Source of the DNA: Oscillospiraceae bacterium
GTDB lineage: Bacteria > Bacillota_A > Clostridia > Oscillospirales > Ruminococcaceae
DNA length: 64,000 nucleotides
Direction of reading: 5' to 3'
Assembly (NCBI GenBank): GCA_004558145.1
Contig: SFDQ01000005.1
Location: forward strand, 1-64,000
In this document: one piece after another, positions 33,987 to 42,409 of the stretch
Layout of the letters: the number at the start of each line of letters is the position of its first letter
How positions within the stretch are numbered: the first letter of the stretch is position 1
Made by a program: the position numbers and the translations under genes
The notes under the pieces: model-generated
Told to the model about the DNA's origin: nothing
Database searches by the model: none
Seen by the model: the letters and a program-made list of their open reading frames with translations, nothing else

Positions 33987-35057
33987 TCAGAGTGCCGGGT
34001 CCGCCGCGGGCAGAAGGCGGCGCGACAGCCGGTGGAACAGCGCGGCAAAACAAAGGCCGAAGGCCGCGCCCAGCACCGTGTCCGCCAAACGCAGCGCCAC
34101 CGCCCCCGAAAGGCCGTAAAGCCCCGCGCCGATCATCAGCGCGCCGAAGCAGTTCATCGCCGTCTTGTAGCGGTAGTCGGTGCAAAAGCCCATACAGAAC
34201 CCGCCCAGGGGCCCCAGCAGCGGGCGCAGGCCCGCCGGCAGCGCCAGATAGAGCAGGGCAAAGGCGGCGCAGCCCGCCGCCGCCCCCGCGATGCGCTGCC
34301 AAAAGCGGACGGCGGCGCTGCCGGGCAGGGGGTATTCCGACAGCAGCGACCCGCAGGCGAAGCCCATCCACATGAAGCGCTCCACCCCGAAGACCTGCCC
34401 CGCCGCCAGCACAAGGCTCACCCCCAGCGCCATGCGCAGCAGCCAAAGGCACTCCGGCCGGGAAAGGCGGAACCGGCGCACCAGGTGGTGAAAGCGGGTG
34501 TCCGCGTGGCGGCCGCGGTGCTTTGCCAGCAGGACGGCCCCGCAGACAAGCCAGCCCGTCAGCGCCATCAGCCCCCGGCGGGCCAGCGCCTCGCCCGCCA
34601 CCGGGTTGCCGGTGAGGTAGATATACGCAAAACTGTAAATGCCGCCGTTGCCCATCTCCGGCCGCTGGCTGGTCAGAAAGAGCAGCGCGAAGAAGGCGGC
34701 GAAGTGCAGCGGCGCCACAAGCGCCGGCCCCGCCTGGGCCGCGGCGCAGGGCGCCAGCGTGAGGATGGCCAGCGCCGCCGCCAGCCCCGCCAGCGAATCG
34801 CCGGCGCAATACTCAAAGTTCACGAAGCGGATGCCCAGCAGCATGCAGAACAGCGCCACCGCCATGGGGGTGTTGTCCGCGCCGAACAAGCCGGACAACA
34901 GGCTGATGAACAGGATGGCAAAGGCCACGATGAGCGCCGAGCGCACCGCCATGGCCGCCCGGTAAAAGGTCTTTTCCTTCTTCGTTTCGCAGGCGGCGAT
35001 GCGCCGTTTCAAAATCGACGGGTCCAGCTGCAGCGCGTCATAAAATTTTCTCGTCAC
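33987..35057 (-). CDS. FUSC family membrane protein (aromatic acid/fusaric acid exporter type)
   Basis: Integral membrane protein of 356 aa with two blocks of about five hydrophobic helices (residues about 28-150 and 205-335), the duplicated FUSC layout. The family exports aromatic acids, fusaric acid or other amphipathic compounds. The GTG start at 35057 overlaps the stop of the MarR gene (GTGA) and has AAGGA upstream, so it is translationally coupled. Control by that MarR regulator, and hence induction by an aromatic or drug-like compound, is the likely logic. Confidence 0.8.
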   Translation of the reverse strand: MTRKFYDALQLDPSILKRRIAACETKKEKTFYRAAMAVRSALIVAFAILFISLLSGLFGADNTPMAVALFCMLLGIRFVNFEYCAGDSLAGLAAALAILTLAPCAAAQAGPALVAPLHFAAFFALLFLTSQRPEMGNGGIYSFAYIYLTGNPVAGEALARRGLMALTGWLVCGAVLLAKHRGRHADTRFHHLVRRFRLSRPECLWLLRMALGVSLVLAAGQVFGVERFMWMGFACGSLLSEYPLPGSAAVRFWQRIAGAAAGCAAFALLYLALPAGLRPLLGPLGGFCMGFCTDYRYKTAMNCFGALMIGAGLYGLSGAVALRLADTVLGAAFGLCFAALFHRLSRRLLPAADPAL

Positions 35058-35482
35058 GGGTTTTCCTTTTCCTCCTCGATGTGGGCGGCCAGCCGCTCCG
35101 CGCAGTGCATGAACGCCTCGAACTCCCCGGGCGCTGCCCGCCACAGGTCATAAAAGGGCTGCAGGATGCTCTCGTAGCCCTTCTTCAGCTCTTCCAGGCC
35201 GGTGTCGGTGATGAACAGCTGATAGCTGCGCTCGTCGGCTTCGTTCCGCTGTTTGGAGATGCAGTCTTTTTCATAAAGCGCTTTCAGACAGCGGCTCACC
35301 GCCTCTTTTTTCATCCCGCTCGCCTGGCTGAGCAGGACCGGCGTGTTGTGGTCCGGCCGCAGATACAGGCAGGCCAGAAGCTCGCACTCGCTGGCCGTGA
35401 GCGCCGCCCCCCGCGCCGGCAGCAGGGCCCGCATCAGCTTTTGCATCTGCTGCTGGCAGCGCACCATATCCGTCCATTCCAT
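35054..35482 (-). CDS. MarR family transcriptional regulator
   Basis: Winged-helix repressor of 142 aa. The recognition region covers about residues 30-90 (LTASECELLACLYL, SQASGMKKEAVSRCLKALYEKDCI pieces, then the wing NEADERSYQLFIT). It is the first gene of an operon with the FUSC exporter. A 39-bp palindrome with a single mismatch covers its own -10 box, so autorepression relieved by a ligand is very likely. Confidence 0.9.
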   Translation of the reverse strand: MEWTDMVRCQQQMQKLMRALLPARGAALTASECELLACLYLRPDHNTPVLLSQASGMKKEAVSRCLKALYEKDCISKQRNEADERSYQLFITDTGLEELKKGYESILQPFYDLWRAAPGEFEAFMHCAERLAAHIEEEKENP

Positions 35483-35490
35483 AAAAGCAC

Positions 35491-35544
35491 CCCCTGCATA
35501 TGATTAACAGTGTTAATTATATGCAGGGGGCTTGCCTTTGTCAA
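35491..35544 (-). promoter_or_regulatory. marR promoter covered by a 39-bp palindrome
   Basis: Minus-strand TTGACA (35539-35544), 17 bp, TATAAT (35516-35521). The palindrome 35491-35529 (19-bp arms, one mismatched pair, centre at 35510; core TTAACA-G-TGTTAA) spans the -10 box and start site. Bound repressor would block RNA polymerase directly. Confidence 0.85.
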
Positions 35545-35554
35545 CCGGCTTTTT

Positions 35555-36979
35555 TCAGCCTTTCAGCGCCGGGATGGAGCAGACCCACAGATTTTCGGGG
35601 TCGTTGAGGAAGCCGCTGAACTGATACACCGGCTGATAAAAGCCCTTGGTGTCGTAGAGATAGCGCAGTTCGCAGCCGGTCACATGCACCACGTCCCCCG
35701 GCACAAAGGGGACGTACTGCTCAAAATCGCCCGCCTGCACCCGCGCCCAGGCCTCGCCGGGGGAGAGGATGGGCTCATCGGCGGCGCGCTCGTTCCAGGT
35801 GACCTGATAGAAAAAGCTGGCCAGCGCCCCGGCGGCGTCGAACTGGATCATCACCGAGCCCTGCTGAAAGGCCTCCACTCCTTCCGCCAGACCGTCGGCG
35901 GGGGCGGCATCCCAGCGCAGGGTGTCGCCGTTTTGCAGGGTGAAGGCGGTGTTCGGGGGCAGAAGGCCCGTCTCCCTCATCCAGTCCTCGTACCGCGTTC
36001 GCAGCGCGGCGGCGGCCTGTTCAGTCAGAGGCGCGGGCTCGGCAAAGGTGGTGCAGCTCCACTCTCCCGTGCGGAAGAAAAAGAGCAGCCGCGCCTGCCG
36101 GCCCTTTGCGTCAGTGCCCATATAACCCAGGTTCTCATCCTCCCGCCGGGCGGGGCCGGAAAAGGTCATCCCCTCCAGCTGCTCCAGCCCGGTGCGCACG
36201 GTCTCCGTCCAGGCTTTGTCCAGCGCATGGCAGCTTTTGTAGACGGCGGCGGTCCCCCGCTCTTCTGCCTGCCAGTCCGCCTCCAGCCGCACCCCGGTCA
36301 TGTCCTGGGGCGAGGCGGGCAGGATGCTCATGTTGCCGTAGGGCTGGCGGGCATAGGCCAGAAAGGCCGCCCCCACCGCAAGGCCCACCGCGCCGGGGAT
36401 GAGCAGCGCCTTTGCCGCGGGGGCAAAGCGCAGCCGTTTTTCCCGCGCCAGCGAGAGCAGCGCCATGACGAGGAAATAGCCGGCCAGGCTGCCCAGCAGG
36501 TTGTGGAGCAGGTCGTCCAGTTCAAAGATGCCGGTGCCGGTGGCCAGCTGAAACAGCTCGATGAAGCCGGTCACCCCCAGTGAGACCGCCAGCGTGACCG
36601 GCAGGCGCTCCGCCCGTTTCCACAAAAGGGGCAAAAGAAAGCCCAGAGGCGCGAACATGAGCATGTTGAACAGGATGAGCTGCAATTCGCTGAGGGACCA
36701 GTTGTTCCAGGCGCTGACATAGCCGCTGAACAGGTCCGGGTTGAATGCGCCGGTGAAGTTCGCGCCCCGGCTCAGCGAGGTGAGGCCGACCACCAGAAGC
36801 AGCCAGCAGCACAGCAGCCCGCCGCAGAGGGCCTGCCCTTTCGTGACCGTCCCCCTGCCGTGGAACACCTTTTTATAAACGCGGTAAGCGCCGGCAAGAA
36901 GCAGAAGCGCCGCCGCTCCTCCTGCCAGGGCGAGCAGCCCCCAGCGCAGCAGCGCCGAGAAAATGGTGATGAAGTCCAT
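35555..36979 (-). CDS. VanZ-domain membrane protein with a long extracellular C-terminal region
   Basis: Protein of 474 aa. The first 200 residues are a VanZ domain with about five or six helices (acidic/polar motif FELDDLLHNLLGSLAGY at about 149-165). The remaining 260 residues form a soluble, probably external region of alternating strands (LSPGEAWARVQAGDFEQY, LRYLYDTKGFYQPVYQF), reminiscent of the PepSY/YycI type. Ordinary VanZ proteins are under 200 aa. VanZ in its original context lowers teicoplanin susceptibility, but the general role is unknown. GGGAGG precedes the ATG. Apparently single. Confidence 0.8.
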   Translation of the reverse strand: MDFITIFSALLRWGLLALAGGAAALLLLAGAYRVYKKVFHGRGTVTKGQALCGGLLCCWLLLVVGLTSLSRGANFTGAFNPDLFSGYVSAWNNWSLSELQLILFNMLMFAPLGFLLPLLWKRAERLPVTLAVSLGVTGFIELFQLATGTGIFELDDLLHNLLGSLAGYFLVMALLSLAREKRLRFAPAAKALLIPGAVGLAVGAAFLAYARQPYGNMSILPASPQDMTGVRLEADWQAEERGTAAVYKSCHALDKAWTETVRTGLEQLEGMTFSGPARREDENLGYMGTDAKGRQARLLFFFRTGEWSCTTFAEPAPLTEQAAAALRTRYEDWMRETGLLPPNTAFTLQNGDTLRWDAAPADGLAEGVEAFQQGSVMIQFDAAGALASFFYQVTWNERAADEPILSPGEAWARVQAGDFEQYVPFVPGDVVHVTGCELRYLYDTKGFYQPVYQFSGFLNDPENLWVCSIPALKG

Positions 36980-37147
36980 GCAAATTCCTCCCGAAAGAGA
37001 CGTTCTTTATTGTATAGTAGACGAAAAACGGGGGCCGCCGTTTTCATCCCTCCGCCTCACCCCGCCGCCGGGGCGGGCCCGCCGCGGCGATTTTGAAAAA
37101 AATTTTTTATTATTTTTCAATTTTATATCCCACTCTTCGGGCGGTTT

Positions 37148-37156
37148 TGATATACT
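37148..37156 (+). promoter_or_regulatory. Candidate promoter and long leader of the TSUP-sulfotransferase operon
   Basis: TGATATACT (TATACT at 37151-37156) is an extended -10 box; the -35 is poor. The leader to the start at 37368 is about 205 nt, with several small hairpins (for example around 37292-37306, GTCCCGGTTAAGCCGGGTC). I cannot match it to a known riboswitch. Upstream, 36980-37147 holds only an AT-rich stretch (37091-37128). Confidence 0.4.
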
Positions 37157-37367
37157 TGGGATGGCCCATCGCTCGCCCGTTTTTTTCAAAAGCCGGCAGC
37201 CTCCGGCGTTTTTCGGCGGAACGTGCTTTTGGGCCTCGCGGATGTTCCTGCGGCACAGAGGGCCCTTTTCTTCCGCTTTTTCCTTTAGTCCCGGTTAAGC
37301 CGGGTCTGCTATCGTTGAGTTCACAGGGCCTTTCGCGCCCGTTTTTTCTGAAAGGAAGTCCTTCGTT

Positions 37368-38144
37368 TTGAGCGAACTCTGGTTCGAGATACTGATCTGT
37401 TTTCTGGCGGGCGCCGGGGCGGGCCTGGGCACGGGTTTTGCCGGCCTGAGCGCCGCCACCGTGATCACCCCCATGCTGGTCACCCTGCTGGGCCTGCCCG
37501 CCTACGAGGCAATCGGCATCGCCCTGGCCAGCGACGTGCTGGCCAGCGCCGCCAGCGCCCGCACCTATGCCAAAAACGGCTCCATCGACCTGCGCAACGG
37601 GCTGGTGATGATGGCGGGCGTGCTGTGCATGACGGTGGTGGGCAGCTGGCTGTCCACCTATCTGCCGGACAACACCCTCGGCGGATTTTCGGTGGTGATG
37701 GCCCTGGTGCTGGGGCTGCGGTTCCTGTTCTTCCCCATCCTGGCCCCCGCCCATCCTGCCGGGCCCGGCGGCGGCAAGCGCCGGGTGTGGATGAGCGCCG
37801 CGGGCGGCGCGGCGGTGGGCCTTGTGTGCGGGGTGTTCGGCGCCGGCGGCGGCATGATGATGCTGATGGTGCTGACCTTCGTGCTGGGCTACGAGCTGAA
37901 GACCGCCGTGGGCACCAGCGTGTTCATCATGACCTTTTCCGCCCTGCTGGGCGCGGTGAGCCACTTTGCCCTGGGCAGCGCGCCCCGGCTCCTTCCCCTG
38001 GCGCTGTGCGTGGTGTTCACCCTCTTCTGGGCGCAGCTGGCGGCCCGCATCGCCGCCAAGGCCGACCCCCTTCTTCTCAACCGCCTCACCGGCGCCATCC
38101 TCACGGCAGTGGGGCTGCTCTTGCTGGTGTTGAATCTACTGTAA
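37368..38144 (+). CDS. TSUP family (TauE/SafE) membrane transporter
   Basis: Predicted exporter of sulfite or organosulfur anions, 258 aa with about eight membrane segments. The two repeats are marked by GLGTGFAGLSAATVI (about residues 20-34) and VGLVCGVFGAGGGMMML (about 144-160). The start is a TTG with AAAGGAAG upstream. The gene ends 16 bp before an aryl-sulfate sulfotransferase gene in the same direction, so both are probably one operon and the exporter may handle a sulfur anion or sulfated compound linked to that enzyme. Confidence 0.85.
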   Translation: MSELWFEILICFLAGAGAGLGTGFAGLSAATVITPMLVTLLGLPAYEAIGIALASDVLASAASARTYAKNGSIDLRNGLVMMAGVLCMTVVGSWLSTYLPDNTLGGFSVVMALVLGLRFLFFPILAPAHPAGPGGGKRRVWMSAAGGAAVGLVCGVFGAGGGMMMLMVLTFVLGYELKTAVGTSVFIMTFSALLGAVSHFALGSAPRLLPLALCVVFTLFWAQLAARIAAKADPLLLNRLTGAILTAVGLLLLVLNLL

Positions 38145-38160
38145 AGCAGGTGGATACAGA

Positions 38161-39918
38161 ATGAGTGTCAAACGAATATGGAAATGGATGATCCTGGCGG
38201 GGGTGGTGCTGCTGGCGCTGGCAGTGCTCATCCCCATCGTTGTGGTGCAGGTCTCCAAGGCCTTCACGGCCCAGGAGCAGGCCGCCCGCACCGACTGGAC
38301 CTTCTCCACTGGCGACGTGGTGGCCCAGAGCAGCCAGTGGCAGGTGGACCTGACCGAAGCCGACCTGGGCGACGGGCTGAAGGCCCTGCAGCTGGTGCCT
38401 CAGGACATCGAGGATGAGGACTTCACCTACTATGACGAGGACGTGCAGGAGCGGCTGTATCAGACGGTGCAGGAGCTGAAAAACAACTCCGACCTGGAAT
38501 GGACCGCCTCCATGCCCCTGGCCATCCTGAACCCCTACGGCACCGGCAGCAACGGCCTGTACCTCTATTTTGAGACCGACATGGCCACCTCGGTGAGCTA
38601 CACCGTGCATGTGGACGGGCTGACCGATTTCACCGCCGAGGCGGCGGACGCTTCCGGCAAGGACTATACCCGGACCCACGAGTTCCAGCTCATCGGCCTT
38701 GTGCCGGGCGAGGTGAACGAGGTCACCCTGAACATCAGCGGCAAGTGGGGCAACACCCGGCAGACCATCCACTTCACGGTGGACATGCCCGAGACCCGCT
38801 CCGGCTACTCCACCCAGCTGAAGGTGACCGAGGGCGAGTCCACCGCGGCCCAGGCCGACGGCCTGTTCACTATGATGCGGGTGAACGGCTATCTGGGCTA
38901 CGGCTTCTTCTTCGACAACGACGGCGTGATGCGCTATGAGATGGTGCTGGAGGGCTTCGGCCTGGACCGGGTGCTGTTCTGCGGCGACGAGATCCTCACC
39001 TGCGTGTCCTCCTCCAAGCTGGCCCGCATCAACGGGCTGGGCCAGGTGACCTGGGTGTGCGACCTGGGCGAATATGACCTGCACCACGACATCGGCTGGG
39101 GCGCGGACGGCGAGGTGCTGGCCCTGGCGGAAGAGCGGGGCAACGACACGGTGGAGGACCGGCTGCTCTCCATCGACACCGAGACCGGCGAGGTGACCGA
39201 GCTCATCAACTTCAGCACCTTCCTGCAGGAGTACTACGACATCACCCGCCCGGTGTCCCCCTCCGACGACTTCTTCTGGCAGGCGGGCGAACAGGACTGG
39301 ATCCACCTGAACAGCCTGCAGTACACGCCCGAGTCCGACAGCGTCATCCTCTCCTCCCGTGAGACCTCCACCATCCTGAAGGTGGCCGACCTGCACGGCG
39401 AGCCCGCGCTGGACTGGCTGGCGGGCGACGAGCGCATCTGGGAGGGCACCGCCTATGAGGACGCGTGTCTTGCCCAGGTGGGCGACTTCGTGCCCCAGTA
39501 CGGCCAGCACTGCGTGGAGTACTACGCCGACGGCGAGGAAGAGGGCGTTTACTACCTGTCGCTCTATAACAACAACTACCTGTCCATCAACAGCCGCGAT
39601 TTGGAGCTGACGGTGGACGACAGCGTGGGCCGCGGCCTCTACGGCAGCGAGGGCGACGCGAGCCAGGTGTACATCTACCGCATCGACGAAAACCAGCGCA
39701 CCTTCTCGCTGGAAAACAGCTTTGACGTGCCATATTCCAGCATCGTGTCCAACGGGTCCCTCTGCGGCGAGGACGGCAACTGGACGGTGAACAGCGGCGT
39801 GGCCATGGTGTTCGGCGAGTACGACTCCACCGGCACCCTCATCCGGGAATACGCCTACGAGTGCACCATGCAGAACTACCGCACCTTCAAATACGAGATG
39901 GACATCTGGTTCCGCTGA
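38161..39918 (+). CDS. Membrane-anchored aryl-sulfate sulfotransferase
   Basis: PAPS-independent enzyme family moving sulfate from one phenolic ester to another phenol through a sulfo-histidine. The 585-aa protein has one N-terminal membrane helix (about residues 10-32), so the catalytic part lies outside the cell. An N-terminal beta domain is followed by a six-bladed propeller with the family motifs DLHHDIGWG (about residues 306-314) and QDWIHLNSL (about 378-386), which supply active-site histidines. Relatives from gut Eubacterium sulfate phenols and drugs. No DsbL/DsbI-type partner genes are nearby. A strong terminator follows. Confidence 0.88.
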   Translation: MSVKRIWKWMILAGVVLLALAVLIPIVVVQVSKAFTAQEQAARTDWTFSTGDVVAQSSQWQVDLTEADLGDGLKALQLVPQDIEDEDFTYYDEDVQERLYQTVQELKNNSDLEWTASMPLAILNPYGTGSNGLYLYFETDMATSVSYTVHVDGLTDFTAEAADASGKDYTRTHEFQLIGLVPGEVNEVTLNISGKWGNTRQTIHFTVDMPETRSGYSTQLKVTEGESTAAQADGLFTMMRVNGYLGYGFFFDNDGVMRYEMVLEGFGLDRVLFCGDEILTCVSSSKLARINGLGQVTWVCDLGEYDLHHDIGWGADGEVLALAEERGNDTVEDRLLSIDTETGEVTELINFSTFLQEYYDITRPVSPSDDFFWQAGEQDWIHLNSLQYTPESDSVILSSRETSTILKVADLHGEPALDWLAGDERIWEGTAYEDACLAQVGDFVPQYGQHCVEYYADGEEEGVYYLSLYNNNYLSINSRDLELTVDDSVGRGLYGSEGDASQVYIYRIDENQRTFSLENSFDVPYSSIVSNGSLCGEDGNWTVNSGVAMVFGEYDSTGTLIREYAYECTMQNYRTFKYEMDIWFR

Positions 39919-39927
39919 TAAAAAAAC

Positions 39928-39962
39928 GGGGAGCGCCTTTTGAAAAGGCGCTCCCTCTTTTT
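39928..39962. terminator. Bidirectional terminator after the sulfotransferase
   Basis: A 13-bp perfect stem (GGGAGCGCCTTTT and complement) with A run before and T run after. It overlaps the stop codon of the convergent reductase gene. Confidence 0.9.
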
Positions 39963-40797
39963 ATTTCTTCCGGGCGGCAAGGCACCGGGCAAAGCCCTCC
40001 GCCGTGCCGTCGAACGCTGCCCCCAGCCGGCGGGCCTTGCCGCCGTCCATAGCAAGGCACCGCTGCCAGCAGGCTTTCTGCACCGGCGGCTCGTCCAGCC
40101 CCAGCAGCCGGCAGAACGCAAGGGCGGTGGCGTACATGTCCCCGTCGCTCTCGCAGCCGAAATTGTAAACGCCGCCCGGCCAGTCCAGCGCGGCGGGCAG
40201 GTTCTCCACCGCCTGCCGCACCCAGGTCACGCCCCGGCGGTCGCCGGCGGAAAAGGCCAGCGTTCTGCCCTCGTTCGCCGCCGCCAGCAGGTTGAGGGGC
40301 AGGTTGCCCCGGACGGGCAGTCCGTCCCCCGGCAGGTCATACATCCAGGTGGCCCGCAGCAGCACCGCCGAGTCCAGCTGGTCCAACACCCGCTCCTCCG
40401 CCTCCCGCTTGTGGCGGCCGTAGACATTGGCGGGGCGCAGGGGCACGGTCTCGTCGAAGGGGCCGGGGCCCTCCAGCCCGGCGTAGACCTGGTCGGAGCT
40501 GAAGGCCACAAGTCCTGCCCCCGCCCGCCGGGCGGCCCGGGCCAGCTGCACCGGCAGCTCCACATTGGCCCGCCGGGACTCCTCCGGGTGCTGCTCGCAA
40601 TAGCCGGTGTCCGAGATGGCCGCCGTGTGCAGGATGACATCAGGGGCGGCGGCGTCCACCAGCCGCTCCACCTCCTCCGGCCCGGCGCTTCGCAGCGCGC
40701 CGGCAGGGGCGGCCACCAGTTCCAGCTGACCGCCCAGCTGCGCCATGATGCGCGCGCCCACAAATCCGCCCGCGCCGGTGACCAGCACCCGTTTCAT
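39961..40797 (-). CDS. RmlD-like sugar-nucleotide reductase / extended short-chain dehydrogenase
   Basis: NAD(P)-binding protein of 278 aa resembling dTDP-4-dehydrorhamnose reductase. The Rossmann motif VTGAGGFVG is at residues 5-13. The motif SSDQVYAG (about 97-104) precedes the catalytic YGRHK (about 126-130, YxxxK type), and ATWMYD follows. There are no rml neighbours, so the substrate is open. Two ATGs (40803 and 40797) are possible; the second has the better distance from AAGGA. Single gene with an extended -10 promoter. Confidence 0.8.
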   Translation of the reverse strand: MKRVLVTGAGGFVGARIMAQLGGQLELVAAPAGALRSAGPEEVERLVDAAAPDVILHTAAISDTGYCEQHPEESRRANVELPVQLARAARRAGAGLVAFSSDQVYAGLEGPGPFDETVPLRPANVYGRHKREAEERVLDQLDSAVLLRATWMYDLPGDGLPVRGNLPLNLLAAANEGRTLAFSAGDRRGVTWVRQAVENLPAALDWPGGVYNFGCESDGDMYATALAFCRLLGLDEPPVQKACWQRCLAMDGGKARRLGAAFDGTAEGFARCLAARKK

Positions 40798-40823
40798 CTT
40801 CATCCCTTCCTTTCTCTGCTGCC

Positions 40824-40832
40824 ATTATAGCA
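40824..40832 (-). promoter_or_regulatory. Promoter of the RmlD-like gene
   Basis: Minus-strand TGCTATAAT (TATAAT at 40824-40829, TG at 40831-40832), an extended -10 box without a clear -35. Confidence 0.55.
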
Positions 40833-40873
40833 CAAAAAGGCCGCGCAGAACGCGTTCCGCGCCGCCCGCCTTT

Positions 40874-40914
40874 TTTGAAAAAAAGAGTCCTTTGCACACC
40901 GGCAAAGGGCTCTT
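40874..40914 (-). terminator. Terminator of the lacI-MBL operon
   Basis: Stem AGAGTCCTTTGC with GCAAAGGGCTCT (one mismatch) followed on the minus strand by seven T residues, 14 bp past the hydrolase stop. Confidence 0.85.
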
Positions 40915-40928
40915 TCTGTTGGGTCGAT

Positions 40929-42362
40929 TCACGTTTCGGCGGGTTCCAGGCCCTCGCCGTTCCAGACATAGCTCACGCCGTACTCCGGCAGGAACTGACG
41001 GCCGCCGGGGCCGGGCAGCAGCCGCTCCGGGTTCTGGGAGTGACTGGGGATGAGCACCTTGGCGCCGATGTTGTCCACGTAGTACTTCACCTGACAGGGG
41101 TAGGCGTGGGAGAAATAGTTCTGCGCGAAGAAGGTGATGTAGCGGAAGTTCGTGTTCCGCATCACCCGCATCAGGTTCTCGTATTTGGGGTCGTAGGCGC
41201 CGATGGGCACGCCGCCCGCGTGGAGATAGCTGGCGTCTTTGTCCGGCAAGCTGAACAGCTCCAGCAGATATTCATAGCTGTTCTGCACCAGATACTTCCA
41301 GGGCGCCTGCTCGATCAGGGCCGCCGTGACCTGCTCGTTCTCCGCCATGAGCTCCTTGAACCAGGGCTTGCGGGCATACTCGCCGTCCGGCGCGAAGCGG
41401 TCGTCGTCCGGCAGGTAGACGTGCACCGGCTGGCGGAAGAATTTCCAGGCCACATAGGCGGTCTCCGGCTCCAGCACCAGCGTGCGGTCGCAGGCGGCGG
41501 CCATCCGGCCGAACACCTCCACGTCCGCCATTTCCCGCTGGTAGAAGTTGATGACGCACAGCCCTTTCTGGGCCCGCAGGATCTTTTCCATCTCCGCGTC
41601 CAGGCCGCACTTGTCCAGCATGCCGGCGGGCACCTCCGGGCCCGGTTCCACCGTGACGTCGGTGCGCCCGTAGACCATCTTCAGGGTGGAGTCCATGAAG
41701 GTGGTGGCCTCGCACACCAGCACGTCCGGCTTTTGGGCGGCCACCCACTCCATCTCGCTGAGCACCGCGTCCTTGTAGTCGCCGTGCATCATCAGATCGC
41801 CGGTGTAGTGCAGCTTCAGGTCCGGCGTTTCCACATAGAAGGACCAGTCCTGATAGCTGGCGCCGCACAGCAGGAAGGGCACCACCTTTATCTCGCCCAC
41901 CTGCACCGGCTGCCGGTCATGAAGGGGCAGGCAGGGCGCGGTGTGCAGATTATAGTTGCCCATGCCCACCGTTTCCAGCGCAGCCTCGATGCACTGGGCG
42001 GGCTCGCTGACATACAGGTCCACCCCGTCGGCCAGAAAGCCCATGCAGGACATGTGATCCAGATGCAGGTGAGAGACGAACACCGCGGTGTGCAGGCCGT
42101 ATTCCTCGGCGCTGGCCAGACCGGCGAAGTCGCCCATGGCCGCCCGCGGATAAAGCCCGTCCACCATGGGCACGCGGCGCAGGCGCAGCTCGTCCTCCAG
42201 CCGGCGGGCGCGGCGGGGGCGCACCACGCCGTCGTACACGTCGGTGCTGGGCTCATAGGCGGTGCCGATCTCCAGCAGCACCCGGTGCCCGCCGTACACG
42301 ACGCTCATCACCACGCCGCCGATGGTGTGGATGCCTGCGTAAAACGTGATCTCTGTTTTCAT
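40929..42362 (-). CDS. Metallo-beta-lactamase-fold hydrolase
   Basis: Soluble hydrolase of 477 aa. The metal motif HLHLDH is at residues 98-103, with later ligands in the HYTGDLMMHGDYKD region (about 185) and near the C-terminus (IPSHSQN). The long insert after the core and the N-terminal GGVVMSVVYGG strand pattern resemble the RNase J/PhnP-like branch more than true lactamases, but the substrate is unknown. It follows the LacI gene by 47 bp on the same strand, so it is probably part of the same regulon as the nucleoside-hydrolase operon on the other side. Confidence 0.82.
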   Translation of the reverse strand: MKTEITFYAGIHTIGGVVMSVVYGGHRVLLEIGTAYEPSTDVYDGVVRPRRARRLEDELRLRRVPMVDGLYPRAAMGDFAGLASAEEYGLHTAVFVSHLHLDHMSCMGFLADGVDLYVSEPAQCIEAALETVGMGNYNLHTAPCLPLHDRQPVQVGEIKVVPFLLCGASYQDWSFYVETPDLKLHYTGDLMMHGDYKDAVLSEMEWVAAQKPDVLVCEATTFMDSTLKMVYGRTDVTVEPGPEVPAGMLDKCGLDAEMEKILRAQKGLCVINFYQREMADVEVFGRMAAACDRTLVLEPETAYVAWKFFRQPVHVYLPDDDRFAPDGEYARKPWFKELMAENEQVTAALIEQAPWKYLVQNSYEYLLELFSLPDKDASYLHAGGVPIGAYDPKYENLMRVMRNTNFRYITFFAQNYFSHAYPCQVKYYVDNIGAKVLIPSHSQNPERLLPGPGGRQFLPEYGVSYVWNGEGLEPAET

Positions 42363-42409
42363 AAACTCCCTCTCTTTCCCCTTTCACCGCCGGGCTTCGG
42401 GCGCTGTTT

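Noticed and set aside
33863..34048. Extension of the 46-codon frame through the right repeat and terminator
   Set aside because: It would run across the repeat, the bidirectional terminator and the FUSC stop region; only the part inside the cassette looks protein-like.
35555..36979. Glycopeptide-resistance locus around the VanZ gene
   Set aside because: No vanH, ligase, vanX or VanRS genes are present; VanZ domains are common outside resistance clusters.
37110..37964. Reverse-strand frame opposite the TSUP gene
   Set aside because: His/Gln/Ala-rich shadow; the plus-strand TSUP gene has membrane segments and conserved motifs.
40929..42362. True beta-lactamase call for the MBL-fold gene
   Set aside because: Length, lack of a signal peptide and RNase J/PhnP-like architecture do not fit a secreted lactamase.
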